A DNA stretch of 10,546 bases from Candidatus Gastranaerophilales bacterium (GTDB lineage: Bacteria; Cyanobacteriota; Vampirovibrionia; Gastranaerophilales; Gastranaerophilaceae), in assembly GCA_003150395.1 (NCBI GenBank), contig QAMI01000048.1, forward strand, positions 1 through 10,546, given 5' to 3'. The notes under the pieces were generated by a model, which saw only the letters and a program-made list of their open reading frames with translations, searched no databases and was not told the DNA's origin. Within the stretch, counting starts at the first letter, position 1. Every line of letters begins with the position of its first letter. Positions 1 to 6,471 of the stretch are shown here, in pieces. A program made the position numbers and the translations under genes.

Positions 1-14
1 CCCCCCCCCCCCCC
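1..14. other. Homopolymer run of 14 C at the window edge
   Basis: Fourteen uninterrupted C residues form the first bases of otherwise A+T-rich DNA. They fall inside the reading frame of the partial minus-strand gene starting at 46, where they read as poly-G from codon 11 on. The likeliest explanation is a sequencing or assembly artefact at a contig end, since two-colour chemistry calls absent signal as G. A genuine contingency tract is the less likely alternative. Confidence 0.8.
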
Positions 15-46
15 TGGAAGTCAAGTATAGATGCGAATTTTAGCAT
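1..46 (-). CDS. 5' end of an unidentified gene, running off the left edge
   Basis: An ATG at 46 (minus strand) is preceded by AAAGGAGC (51-58), giving GGAG five bases from the start, and by a consensus-like promoter at 83-111. The visible codons read MLKFASILDFQ before the frame enters the poly-G run. Only about 10 residues are trustworthy, too few to name a product. The start is mildly hydrophobic but is not by itself a signal peptide. The gene lies downstream of the 182/222-aa pair on the same strand but has its own promoter. Confidence rests on the promoter and ribosome binding site, not on protein homology. Confidence 0.55.
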   Translation of the reverse strand, partial: MLKFASILDFQGGGG

Positions 47-82
47 ATTAGCTCCTTTATATTCTTTTGCTGTACAAATATA

Positions 83-111
83 ATTATAACAAACTGTGAA
101 TAAATTATCAA
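83..111 (-). promoter_or_regulatory. Sigma70-type promoter for the gene starting at 46
   Basis: Read on the minus strand, TTGATA (-35, bases 106-111) is followed after 17 bases by TATAAT (-10, bases 83-88). The -10 box is perfect and the spacer is optimal. The expected transcript start lies near base 76, leaving a leader of about 30 bases that contains the AAAGGAG site. It sits just downstream of the stop codon of the 222-aa gene. Confidence 0.75.
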
Positions 112-127
112 TATTTTTATATAATAA

Positions 128-796
128 TTAAGCGTTTTTATCTAAACTTTTTTGTTCAGAAATTTCTTCACTTTTCTCAAGCCCTAACATGCGAAGTGCC
201 GGGTGAATAAATGCATGGGAAATTTGCGGTGCAAAAATTGCAAGTCCAAAAACTGAGCCGACAATGTTGCCGAATTCTATGGCGCCTTTTAATTTGTGGA
301 ATGTATTTGGCGGGTCCTTCTCATCTGTTTTTTGAAGTTCTTTGAGCATAACTGCATCATATTCATCTTTGACTAATTTTCTTCTTACTTTGCCATCAGC
401 GTCTACAATAGATGTTCCTTTAATTTCCTTGCCAAGAGTTTGAATACGGTTATTCGGAGTTGTATCGCAAAGTTTCAAATAATGAGCATATTGTTTTAGA
501 GATTTGAAGCTGCCTATTTCAGACTTGTCAAAAACTTTTTGTGCAAGCTTGAATGCACCGCGCTTAAATACAGGAACAACGAGTGCTGCGTAAACTAAAA
601 GGCAGGTTGCTTGATATAAAAATTCTTTTGCCGCAGCATATCTTTTGGTATCTTCATTAATCTCATTATCAATGAGGATAAAACCGGGACGACCGATGGC
701 TTTAAGAGTTGTTTCAAGCATTACCTGTGAGTTTGTGTTTGAGGTAATGTTGTTTAGAGAATTGCCTGTTAAAATTTTTCCTATTCCGTTAATCAT
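128..796 (-). CDS. Small membrane protein, paralogue of its upstream neighbour (222 aa)
   Basis: I do not recognise a named family. The protein has two hydrophobic stretches, about residues 60-78 and 172-192, separated by a charged, lysine-rich loop (about 85-170), and a charged C-terminus. It shares two signatures with the 182-aa neighbour: a pattern RP-x-F-x(3)-D-x(5)-TK-x-Y-x-A-x(2)-E-x-L around residues 36-60, and a Pro/Ala/Ile/Pro pattern near the second hydrophobic segment (PQISHAFIHP). The pair therefore looks like a tandem duplication. Its ATG overlaps the TGA of the upstream gene (ATGA, 793-796), which fixes the start and implies translational coupling. An inner-membrane location is inferred. 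Function unknown. Confidence 0.8.
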   Translation of the reverse strand: MINGIGKILTGNSLNNITSNTNSQVMLETTLKAIGRPGFILIDNEINEDTKRYAAAKEFLYQATCLLVYAALVVPVFKRGAFKLAQKVFDKSEIGSFKSLKQYAHYLKLCDTTPNNRIQTLGKEIKGTSIVDADGKVRRKLVKDEYDAVMLKELQKTDEKDPPNTFHKLKGAIEFGNIVGSVFGLAIFAPQISHAFIHPALRMLGLEKSEEISEQKSLDKNA

Positions 797-1341
797 ACGC
801 CGCCTACTTTCAGACCATATTCAGCCCTGTTTGAAAAGTTATGAATATTCGGGCGGTTAACTGTTGGAATACCTGGGGAAGAAACTTTTGCTGACTGAAA
901 CTGAGGGGCTTTTGATTCTATATCGAGAGTTTTGTTTGATTTTTTAGCAGGAGTTCCGTCGTGGTAAAATGTGCTCATAATCGGTTTTATTACGGCAGAA
1001 CAAAGACCGGGAATTATTAAAAGTGCTGCTGTGCAAACCCCGAGAAACATCGCATTTTTTGCCCCTTTTTTCTGAAGTTCTTTTGGAAGATGTTTTGTTG
1101 CGACTTTTGCGGAAAGTTCTCCCAAACCCCAATAAACAGGTATTGCAATCAGCTCTGTTAAACCTTCACGAATTGCTGTATATTTTTTTGTTTTAGGGTC
1201 TTCTTTTTTGTCCATCATCGTGAAGGTCGGACGGCAAATACCTTTTACTGCCGCAATTGCCATGACAACATAAGTCGGCTTGTTGTTTTTACCAAGATGG
1301 TCGCATATATTTTTAAATTTATTTTTTATATTTAAGTTCAT
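793..1341 (-). CDS. Small membrane protein, first gene of the paralogous pair (182 aa)
   Basis: This is an uncharacterised protein with hydrophobic stretches near residues 23-36, 60-75 and 97-118 and a polar, probably disordered tail from about 125. It carries the same motifs as the 222-aa gene: CRPTFTMMDKKEDPKTKKYT near residues 36-55 and PGLCSAVIKP near 111-120. I chose the ATG at 1341 because the longer frame opens with TTG at 1449 and would run through a 16-bp palindrome and AT-rich spacer. The ribosome site before 1341 is weak (GCGGA). The stop overlaps the next ATG by 4 bases. It diverges from the sigma-factor operon. Function unknown; envelope association is inferred from hydrophobicity only. 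Confidence 0.75.
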   Translation of the reverse strand: MNLNIKNKFKNICDHLGKNNKPTYVVMAIAAVKGICRPTFTMMDKKEDPKTKKYTAIREGLTELIAIPVYWGLGELSAKVATKHLPKELQKKGAKNAMFLGVCTAALLIIPGLCSAVIKPIMSTFYHDGTPAKKSNKTLDIESKAPQFQSAKVSSPGIPTVNRPNIHNFSNRAEYGLKVGGV

Positions 1342-1393
1342 AATTCCGCTAGTGTATAAAAATGGTAAAGAAAATTTTTTGCTACCATCAAAA

Positions 1394-1421
1394 ATATTAT
1401 TACAAATATTAATATTTGCAA
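1394..1421 (-). promoter_or_regulatory. Possible promoter for the paralogous membrane-protein pair
   Basis: On the minus strand, TTGCAA (1416-1421) is followed after 16 bases by TAATAT (1394-1399). Both boxes are imperfect. The leader to the ATG at 1341 would be roughly 45 bases. The 16-bp palindrome at 1403-1418 would cover the spacer and part of the -35 box, a classic repressor position. The call is tentative because the DNA is AT-rich. Confidence 0.35.
1403..1418. repeat. Perfect 16-bp palindrome in the divergent intergenic region
   Basis: The sequence CAAATATTAATATTTG equals its own reverse complement. It lies between the divergent membrane-protein pair and the anti-sigma/sigma operon, and could be an operator for one or both. 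AT-rich DNA makes short palindromes common, but a perfect 16-mer with G and C at the ends is less likely to be chance. Confidence 0.6.
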
Positions 1422-1437
1422 CCTTTATATTAAAAAA

Positions 1438-1477
1438 TGAACTTTTCAAATTGAAATTCGTTATAATGGTATAGAGG
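1438..1477 (+). promoter_or_regulatory. Probable promoter and RBS of the anti-sigma/sigma operon
   Basis: A perfect TATAAT lies at 1462-1467, and AGAGG at 1473-1477 is eight bases before the ATG at 1486. The -35 is poor: TGAACT at 1438-1443 gives an 18-base spacer, while the better TTGAAA (1451-1456) is too close. The transcript start would fall close to the ribosome site, giving a very short leader. An ECF-type promoter could also lie here, but no motif is recognisable without other copies. Confidence 0.45.
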
Positions 1478-1485
1478 TTACAAAA

Positions 1486-1830
1486 ATGAAAGAAAAATGT
1501 AATAAATACGAAGCATTATTCACTTTCGCAGACGAAAATACCTTAAACGAACATTTAAAAGTCTGTGCGGACTGCCGCAAAGAGCAGGAAAAGATGGAGA
1601 AGGTTTCGGAATTAATTAGAGAAGTCAAACCTTTTTACAAGAAAAAGAAAACTGCATTTAACAATTTGAAAGTTGCATGTATACTTTTTGCTCTTGTAAT
1701 CGGCGGGGCTTCAATAGGTGTAGTAGGTACCAATCAGGATTTAATGGATTATATTCAGTACGGAGAAACGCTTAGTGCAGAAGATTTAGGATTTCCTGTT
1801 GATTCCTACGGCTTTTTACTGGTGGAATAA
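1486..1830 (+). CDS. Membrane-bound zinc-finger anti-sigma factor (zf-HC2/ZAS type)
   Basis: The 114-aa protein has an N-terminal HxxxCxxC motif (H23, C27, C30) with an additional upstream C5. This is the arrangement of zinc-binding anti-sigma domains, where such residues hold one zinc. A lysine-rich stretch (52-56) precedes one transmembrane helix (about 62-82), leaving a short extracytoplasmic tail of about 32 residues. The expected role is to hold the ECF sigma factor encoded next door at the membrane until a signal is received. Its stop overlaps the sigma ATG by one base (TAATG at 1828-1832), so the two are probably made in fixed proportion. The anti-sigma gene comes first, the reverse of the common sigma-then-anti-sigma order. 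The tail seems too small to be a sensor domain by itself, so a separate sensor is plausible. Confidence 0.82.
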   Translation: MKEKCNKYEALFTFADENTLNEHLKVCADCRKEQEKMEKVSELIREVKPFYKKKKTAFNNLKVACILFALVIGGASIGVVGTNQDLMDYIQYGETLSAEDLGFPVDSYGFLLVE

Positions 1831-2330
1831 TGAATCTTAACGAGATAATTAAAAATAACAAACAAAATGTTAAAAATATAATAAGACTTATTACCAAAGA
1901 GGAAAATAATGAGGATTTGGAACAGGAAGTCTATATAAAAGTCTGGAAAAATTCCGAAAAGTACAAGGAACAAGGGTCTTTCTCTGCTTGGATAAAGACA
2001 ATTGCAAAAAATGTATCAAAAGATTACCTGAAATCTTCTTACAGAAAAAAACAGGATGTAACAACTTCGGACGATAAAATCCTTGTTCTGGTTCAGGAGA
2101 AAAAGTGTACACCGGAGAATAAGCTTTTGCAAACTGAAAAGCAAAAGCAAATTATAAAAGCTATTGAACAATTGAAACCAAAATTCAAAGAAGTAATATT
2201 ACTTTGTGAAGTGGAAGGCTTGAGTTATGAAGAATGCTCAAAAAAATTAAAATGTCCTTTGGGTACTGTAAAATCAAGGCTTTACAATGCAAAAAAAGAA
2301 TTGGCAGACAAGTTATACGATTTAATGTAA
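1830..2330 (+). CDS. ECF-type RNA polymerase sigma factor
   Basis: The 166-aa length fits the two-domain ECF sigma family. Sigma region 2 spans about residues 12-70: the core-binding helix holds DLEQEVYIKVW (29-39) and the -10 recognition helix holds WIKTIAKNVSKDYLK (54-68). Region 4 spans about 110-162, with a helix-turn-helix around GLSYEECSKKLKCPLGTVKS (130-149). There is no region 1.1 or region 3, and no extra C-terminal domain. It would direct polymerase to a small stress regulon when released from the anti-sigma encoded immediately upstream. The start is fixed by the 1-base overlap, with GGTGG in the preceding codons as a weak ribosome site. Such factors often activate their own operon; no -35 element could be assigned with confidence. 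Confidence 0.92.
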   Translation: MNLNEIIKNNKQNVKNIIRLITKEENNEDLEQEVYIKVWKNSEKYKEQGSFSAWIKTIAKNVSKDYLKSSYRKKQDVTTSDDKILVLVQEKKCTPENKLLQTEKQKQIIKAIEQLKPKFKEVILLCEVEGLSYEECSKKLKCPLGTVKSRLYNAKKELADKLYDLM

Positions 2331-2347
2331 AAAAGAAAGGAAACAGC

Positions 2348-2950
2348 ATGATTAAAAAAAGTTTAATTTTAGCAGCAATGTTTGCATTCACACTAACAGG
2401 CGCAATCGCGGCTGACACAGCAGCCACAGTTCCGGCTAAAAAAATTAATGAACAGGCTCAAACAGCTTTGCCTGAAAGACCTGATGTAAAACCGGGCAGA
2501 CCAGAGTTTGATGCACCGCCTCCGCCGCCATGCCCGAAAGCTAAAGCTGATTTCGAAAAAAGGCTTAAATTGACAGATGAACAAAAAGAACTTGCAAAAC
2601 AGCTCCGCATGAAAGGTCATGAAGAGATGAAGCCAATCATGGAAAAAATGAGGGAGTTAAGACTTGAAAAAGAAGCAGTTCTTAAATCTCGTATGGCTGA
2701 GACAATGCAGCAGGAAAAAATTGCGGAGATAAACGCTAAAATAAAAGACTTGAGAAAACAAGCACACGAACTCCGTATTAAAAATATGAAAGATTTTGAA
2801 GCAATTTTGACTGATAAACAGAAAAAAGAACTAAAAAAGATGAAAGAAGAAGGAAGAAAAAATTTTGAAAAGGCTAAAAAGAAATGCAAAAAAGAATGCA
2901 AATGCCCTTGCCCGATGACACCTCCGCAGCCTCAACCTGCAGATAAGTAA
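2348..2950 (+). CDS. Exported LTxxQ (Spy/CpxP/ZraP-like) protein with Cys-rich tail
   Basis: I chose the ATG at 2348 (200 aa). It has a good ribosome site (AAAGG at 2336-2340, seven bases away) and begins a clean Sec signal peptide (KK, hydrophobic core, cleavage after AIA near residue 21); the frame's earlier start lies inside the sigma gene. After a Pro-rich segment with five consecutive prolines (57-61) and C62 comes a long charged helical region with two LTxxQ motifs, LTDEQ (75-79) and LTDKQ (154-158), typical of periplasmic Spy/CpxP chaperones and zinc-binding ZraP/CnrX relatives. The tail has C180, C184, C186 and C188 (C-x3-C-x-C-x-C), suggesting metal or redox binding, then a Pro/Gln end. 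Only 17 bases separate it from the sigma gene, so it is probably part of that operon. Sensor versus chaperone role is unresolved. Confidence 0.82.
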   Translation: MIKKSLILAAMFAFTLTGAIAADTAATVPAKKINEQAQTALPERPDVKPGRPEFDAPPPPPCPKAKADFEKRLKLTDEQKELAKQLRMKGHEEMKPIMEKMRELRLEKEAVLKSRMAETMQQEKIAEINAKIKDLRKQAHELRIKNMKDFEAILTDKQKKELKKMKEEGRKNFEKAKKKCKKECKCPCPMTPPQPQPADK

Positions 2951-2984
2951 TCAGATTTACTCTTTGAATAGTCATAATTTAATA

Positions 2985-3014
2985 AAAAGGCTCTTTTTTT
3001 AAAAAGAGCCTTTT
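2985..3014. terminator. Bidirectional Rho-independent terminator
   Basis: A perfect 14-bp inverted repeat, AAAAGGCTCTTTTT (2985-2998) and AAAAAGAGCCTTTT (3001-3014), flanks a TT centre. T-rich tracts follow it on both strands. It lies 34 bases after the LTxxQ stop and directly beside the TAA (3016-3018) of the convergent 1126-aa gene, so it should end both transcripts. Confidence 0.9.
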
Positions 3015-3015
3015 G

Positions 3016-6000
3016 TTATTTTTGAAATTTTTTCAATAAATTCCCTTTTTCGACGCGCGCGGCTGATTGTCCAGGGGCGTTTGCAGTGTTCTCTGAAAGA
3101 TTATACTTTAAAGGTTCAATATCAGCGTAATAAGCAGGATCTTCAAGAGCCTCGATTGCTTTCATAACTCCTAAACGTCCGGCTTTCAACTGAATATCAG
3201 CAAGCCAGGTTTGAATAATCCAAATCACTGCAATATTCAATGCAGTCCAGCTAATTCCCACAGCCGCAGCTGTCTTAACAAGCGAATCTGTCAAAAATGC
3301 CGCAGCCAGTTGTCCGGATTTTAAAGCTTTTATAAATTCGTCCGGATGGTCTTTGAATTCTTTTGCCAAAGCCGCTCCAATACGTTTGAGTTCATCTTTT
3401 GGTATATTATTGATAATTTTCTCGACTTTTGGAAGAATTTCAAGCATTGTTTTTTTGTCCATACTTGAAATACCAGCCTTATCAACCATTGCATAGAATT
3501 CATTGTCTGTCATTTTTTCAACTTTTGATTTAAGTGCTTTTACGTATTCAGCAGGTGTTGAATACTTGTTTATAATTGATTTTAAGGTGCCTTCGGCGGC
3601 TTCAGATGTTTGAGCGCCTGCTTTGCCTGAAATCGCACGTGAGGTGTCAAATTTTGGTTTGCGTCGTCCGATATTATCTATGTGTTCGATTATTTCATCA
3701 ATCTTAGCTGGAATATCAGAGAATTTGTACGGGAACGCTTCTTTTGAAAATCCTTTAGCAAATATATTGTTGAAGTCTTCTGACGCTTTTGCGCAAGTTT
3801 TTTTGTCTATTAAATCAACAAAAGCTTTTTTGAAGGCTTTTAAATCAAAAATTGTCACATCTTGAGCGCCGTTAGAGTATCGGTTTACAAATTTATAGAT
3901 AAAATCTTCAATCTCAGGAAAATCTTTACCGATTTCTTCAGCCACTTCAGGTAAATGTTTCGCAAAATTTCTAATTTTATCTTCACCGGCAGTTTCACAA
4001 ATTAAATCTGCGTATTTCATCATCGCGGCTTTGAAGTTTGCTTCCGGCATGCGTTTGATTGCATCAGTGTTGTTAATTAAGATATCTAACATATCTGCAC
4101 GCAGGCGCGGATTGCATTTTGCGCTTTTCAGATGATTAATAATGCCCAAGAATTTAGTAATGGCAGGATTTTCATAATCGAAAAATGCCGTTGTATTTTT
4201 AATTGATTTTTCTATATTGTCGAGAAGCCGAACCTGTTCAAAATTGTTCATTAAGCGGAAAGAACCGGAGGCGGATTGAATATTTTTGAAAACTTTAGCA
4301 CCGACTTCGCCGATTGTATCGTTTTTGACATCAATATGTGCAAGCATTGACGCTATCGGTTTATGTTGAACTTCAACATTGCCGACTTTATGCGGGATTT
4401 TTGCAGCGACGTCGTTAAGATACTTTTTGAACTTATTACTCTTTAAGAAATTACTTGCTTTGCTGAGTTTGTCCGTAACTTTATTCAAAAGTTCTGCCGC
4501 AGTAATTTTTCCTCGAGCTGTCTGAATGCCGATATAAATCAGCGGAGAAATCATCGTAATAACGCCGGCGCTGAGTGCAAACGGCTGTAAAATTTCGATT
4601 GCGGCTTCCATTGATTCAGAATATGTTTGAGAATTGTCGTCAACTTTTTCAAATGTGTTGAACAATTTTCTCTGCAAGTTCTTTGCATCGCGAAGCTGCT
4701 CTTCTGAAACTTCCGATTTCTTCAGTTCGTCCATCAAAAGCTGATGTTCTTTAAATTCAGTTCTTTTATATTTGTCGTAAGCATAATATTGTTTCAAGAC
4801 GGTCGGAATAAACAGTGCATATTCTTTGACTTTTTCTCCGAAAGATTGTTTTTTGCCTTTGACATCTTTTACCTCATTGAAATCTTCTTCCGTGTATCCG
4901 ATGAAGTTACGCGGGTCTTGTTCGAGTTCACGTTTTGCAGTATAGCGGCCTGCACGTGCTGATGATTTCTGGAGCTTAAGCGCAATCAAGGAGGCTGGAA
5001 TTGTGGAAACTAAAGCTCCGATTATACCGATAATTTTTGAATTGAACCATTTGTGCGACATTCCGGCGGCAAAAGATTTTTTCACTCTGTTTAAAATTTG
5101 GGAGGTGTCTGCTTTTTTGTGTGACTTTGTAAAATTTTCTGCATCTTGCACTGCTGATTTTAAGTGTTCTTTTTCGTCCATCAATTTTTTTACAAACTTG
5201 CTCCAGCGTGCCGAATAGCCTGGAGCACCTGCTTTTACTTCTTTAAATCTCTGATATGCAGCTTTAGCTTCTTCTGTTCCTGTTTTGTTTACGATGTTGG
5301 AAACAATTTTATCGGTCAAGCCGGTTTTGTTCATCAAAATACCAGTTAACCAACCTATTGCACCACCGACAATCGGAGTTGAGCCTAAAATAATTCCTGC
5401 TGCAACCTCCATATTTTCAGAATACTTTTCAGCTTCGTTATTTATAATTCTGACAGAACGCTGGATGACTTCTTTATCTTTTTCCGCCTGAATTAGTTCT
5501 TCAGGGCTCAGAGTTCTTGAAACTTTTTTAGATTCATCAGTGTCATTCTTTTTGGCATTCAAATATGCTTTGCGGTCTTTTAAAACATTTATAATGCTTT
5601 TTACCATTCCGCTTTTAAGTTTTTCTTTTTTCTTCTGTTTTTTGAGTTCCGGGTGGTCTTCTATATATTTTTTAGCCGCCTCAATCTGTTCGGGTGTATA
5701 ATTTACAAAAGCCTTTGGATCTTCCAGAAGTTTTCGTGCCTGATAGCGTGCGATTTTTGAGCTGTCAACCTGAAGTTTTGCCGCATAAATGTTTGCGCCT
5801 ATAAATGACGCAATTGACAGAGCCGCAACACCAAAAGCTCCGCCTTTTATTTTTTTTAAATAAGGTTTTGCCTGTTTGGTATATTCCTTATGAAGCTCCA
5901 TAGCTTTAGCTTTTAAGTTAGCATTCGGAATTTTATCAATTTCGCGTTTTGATGTAAAATTCCAGTAATAAAACCTTTCTTTGTGGGGTCTTGTCTTGTG

Positions 6001-6396
6001 GATTTCGTTGGTAATTTCTTCGGCTAAGGCTCTTGCTTCTTTAGTTTCGCATACTGTTTGCTCAATTTTATCAATGGTCTCTCCTGCCGGTTTAAGAATT
6101 TTTTTTAAGTAATAAACTGCTGCTGGAATCGTCGGGATTAACGGTGCAAGTCCAACAATAGGTTCAACGGCTGTTTCTACGTTTTCAGCGACATTTTCCG
6201 AGTGGTTGTCCATAATGTCAACAACGTCAATAATTCGGTCGCCTAGTTGGCGCGCATGCTGAATTTCAGCATCTGAATATTTTCGGCGTTTGTAAAGTTC
6301 TTCACGCTGCACTTGTGTATCAGCCTGTTGTTCTTCCCATTGTTTGAAATTTTTGTTGTTTTTTGCAACTTGTGTAAGTGAATTAAAAAAATCCAT
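3016..6396 (-). CDS. Large multi-pass membrane protein of three tandem two-helix modules (1126 aa)
   Basis: I do not recognise a named family. Hydrophobic segments lie near residues 79-99, 185-206, 330-353, 454-473, 598-624 and 1040-1063. They alternate between two types. Type A follows a helical leader beginning S-x(2)-E at 41, 297 and 564 and has a (Y)SE-x-ME-like motif. Type B is followed by an (A)-x-KLQ...AGRY-x-A...LE-DP-x(2)-F-x-x-Y motif (207-233, 474-501, 1068-1090). The protein is thus three A-B hairpins joined by Lys/Glu-rich helical linkers. In module 3 the A-B gap is enlarged by about 410 residues (625-1037) of soluble, mostly helical sequence. No signal peptide, catalytic motif or nucleotide-binding motif was seen. 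The ATG at 6396 has CGGGA four bases upstream. A scaffold or envelope-structure role is only speculation. The hairpin at 2985-3014 ends the transcript. Confidence 0.85.
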   Translation of the reverse strand: MDFFNSLTQVAKNNKNFKQWEEQQADTQVQREELYKRRKYSDAEIQHARQLGDRIIDVVDIMDNHSENVAENVETAVEPIVGLAPLIPTIPAAVYYLKKILKPAGETIDKIEQTVCETKEARALAEEITNEIHKTRPHKERFYYWNFTSKREIDKIPNANLKAKAMELHKEYTKQAKPYLKKIKGGAFGVAALSIASFIGANIYAAKLQVDSSKIARYQARKLLEDPKAFVNYTPEQIEAAKKYIEDHPELKKQKKKEKLKSGMVKSIINVLKDRKAYLNAKKNDTDESKKVSRTLSPEELIQAEKDKEVIQRSVRIINNEAEKYSENMEVAAGIILGSTPIVGGAIGWLTGILMNKTGLTDKIVSNIVNKTGTEEAKAAYQRFKEVKAGAPGYSARWSKFVKKLMDEKEHLKSAVQDAENFTKSHKKADTSQILNRVKKSFAAGMSHKWFNSKIIGIIGALVSTIPASLIALKLQKSSARAGRYTAKRELEQDPRNFIGYTEEDFNEVKDVKGKKQSFGEKVKEYALFIPTVLKQYYAYDKYKRTEFKEHQLLMDELKKSEVSEEQLRDAKNLQRKLFNTFEKVDDNSQTYSESMEAAIEILQPFALSAGVITMISPLIYIGIQTARGKITAAELLNKVTDKLSKASNFLKSNKFKKYLNDVAAKIPHKVGNVEVQHKPIASMLAHIDVKNDTIGEVGAKVFKNIQSASGSFRLMNNFEQVRLLDNIEKSIKNTTAFFDYENPAITKFLGIINHLKSAKCNPRLRADMLDILINNTDAIKRMPEANFKAAMMKYADLICETAGEDKIRNFAKHLPEVAEEIGKDFPEIEDFIYKFVNRYSNGAQDVTIFDLKAFKKAFVDLIDKKTCAKASEDFNNIFAKGFSKEAFPYKFSDIPAKIDEIIEHIDNIGRRKPKFDTSRAISGKAGAQTSEAAEGTLKSIINKYSTPAEYVKALKSKVEKMTDNEFYAMVDKAGISSMDKKTMLEILPKVEKIINNIPKDELKRIGAALAKEFKDHPDEFIKALKSGQLAAAFLTDSLVKTAAAVGISWTALNIAVIWIIQTWLADIQLKAGRLGVMKAIEALEDPAYYADIEPLKYNLSENTANAPGQSAARVEKGNLLKKFQK
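3127..4707 (-). repeat. Protein module 3 of the 1126-aa protein, with large insertion (residues 564-1090)
   Basis: The module opens with SEEQLRDAKN, contains YSESMEAA (592-599) before membrane segment A3 (598-624), and ends with segment B3 (1040-1063) and a diverged LQ/KAGR...ALEDPAYY signature (1070-1090). Unlike modules 1 and 2, about 410 residues of charged helical sequence separate A3 from B3. The insertion includes short-spaced Lys/Glu helices and a low-complexity Gly/Ala/Ser stretch near 922-937. Confidence 0.65.
4894..5508 (-). repeat. Protein module 2 of the 1126-aa protein (residues 297-501)
   Basis: The module opens with SPEELIQAEKD, contains YSENMEVA (325-332) before membrane segment A2 (330-353), and segment B2 (454-473) followed by KLQKSSARAGRYTAKRELEQ (474-493) and the DP-x-x-F-x-x-Y tail. 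It is the most canonical copy and about the same size as module 1. Confidence 0.7.
5698..6276 (-). repeat. Protein module 1 of the 1126-aa protein (residues 41-233)
   Basis: The module opens with SDAEIQHARQ and leads into membrane segment A1 (79-99). A helical linker with aromatic RFYYWNF (141-147) follows, then membrane segment B1 (185-206) and the signature KLQ...ARYQARKLLEDPKAF (207-230). From S41 to E74 it aligns without gaps to the starts of modules 2 and 3. The repeat is at protein level; no DNA identity was evident by eye. Confidence 0.7.
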
Positions 6397-6414
6397 TTTT
6401 CCCGTAATTTTCCC

Positions 6415-6428
6415 TTATATTAATATAA
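6415..6428. repeat. Perfect 14-bp AT palindrome upstream of the 1126-aa gene
   Basis: TTATATTAATATAA is self-complementary and lies 18 bases before the ATG at 6396, between kinase and membrane protein. It shares the core ATATTAATAT with the palindrome at 1403-1418. It contains no G or C, so chance is a serious alternative. If real it could be an operator in the 75-base gap between these same-strand genes. Confidence 0.35.
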
Positions 6429-6471
6429 AAAACGGGCATAAAAAATATTTGCGCATTTTTTGAATATATTA

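Noticed and set aside
1342..1449. N-terminal extension of the 182-aa protein from a TTG at 1449
   Set aside because: It would translate through the 16-bp palindrome and AT-rich spacer, has no good ribosome site, and the family-like sequence begins after the ATG at 1341.
2234..2347. Upstream start for the LTxxQ protein inside the sigma gene
   Set aside because: It overlaps the sigma helix-turn-helix in another frame and would bury the signal peptide; AAAGG before ATG 2348 is decisive.
2617..2901. Antisense Ser/Phe-rich frame opposite the LTxxQ gene
   Set aside because: It is a typical shadow of Lys/Glu-rich coding sequence, without ribosome site or recognisable domain.
5698..6276. Shared RY-x-A-(K/R) motif between the large protein and the small paralogues as evidence of one family
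   Set aside because: The match is a few residues in Lys/Arg-rich helices and the surrounding patterns differ; chance is sufficient.
6429..6471. Possible terminator after the kinase gene (AAAAAAT/ATTTTTT arms)
   Set aside because: The arms are only A and T with no G+C stem, so read-through into the 1126-aa gene cannot be excluded on this basis.
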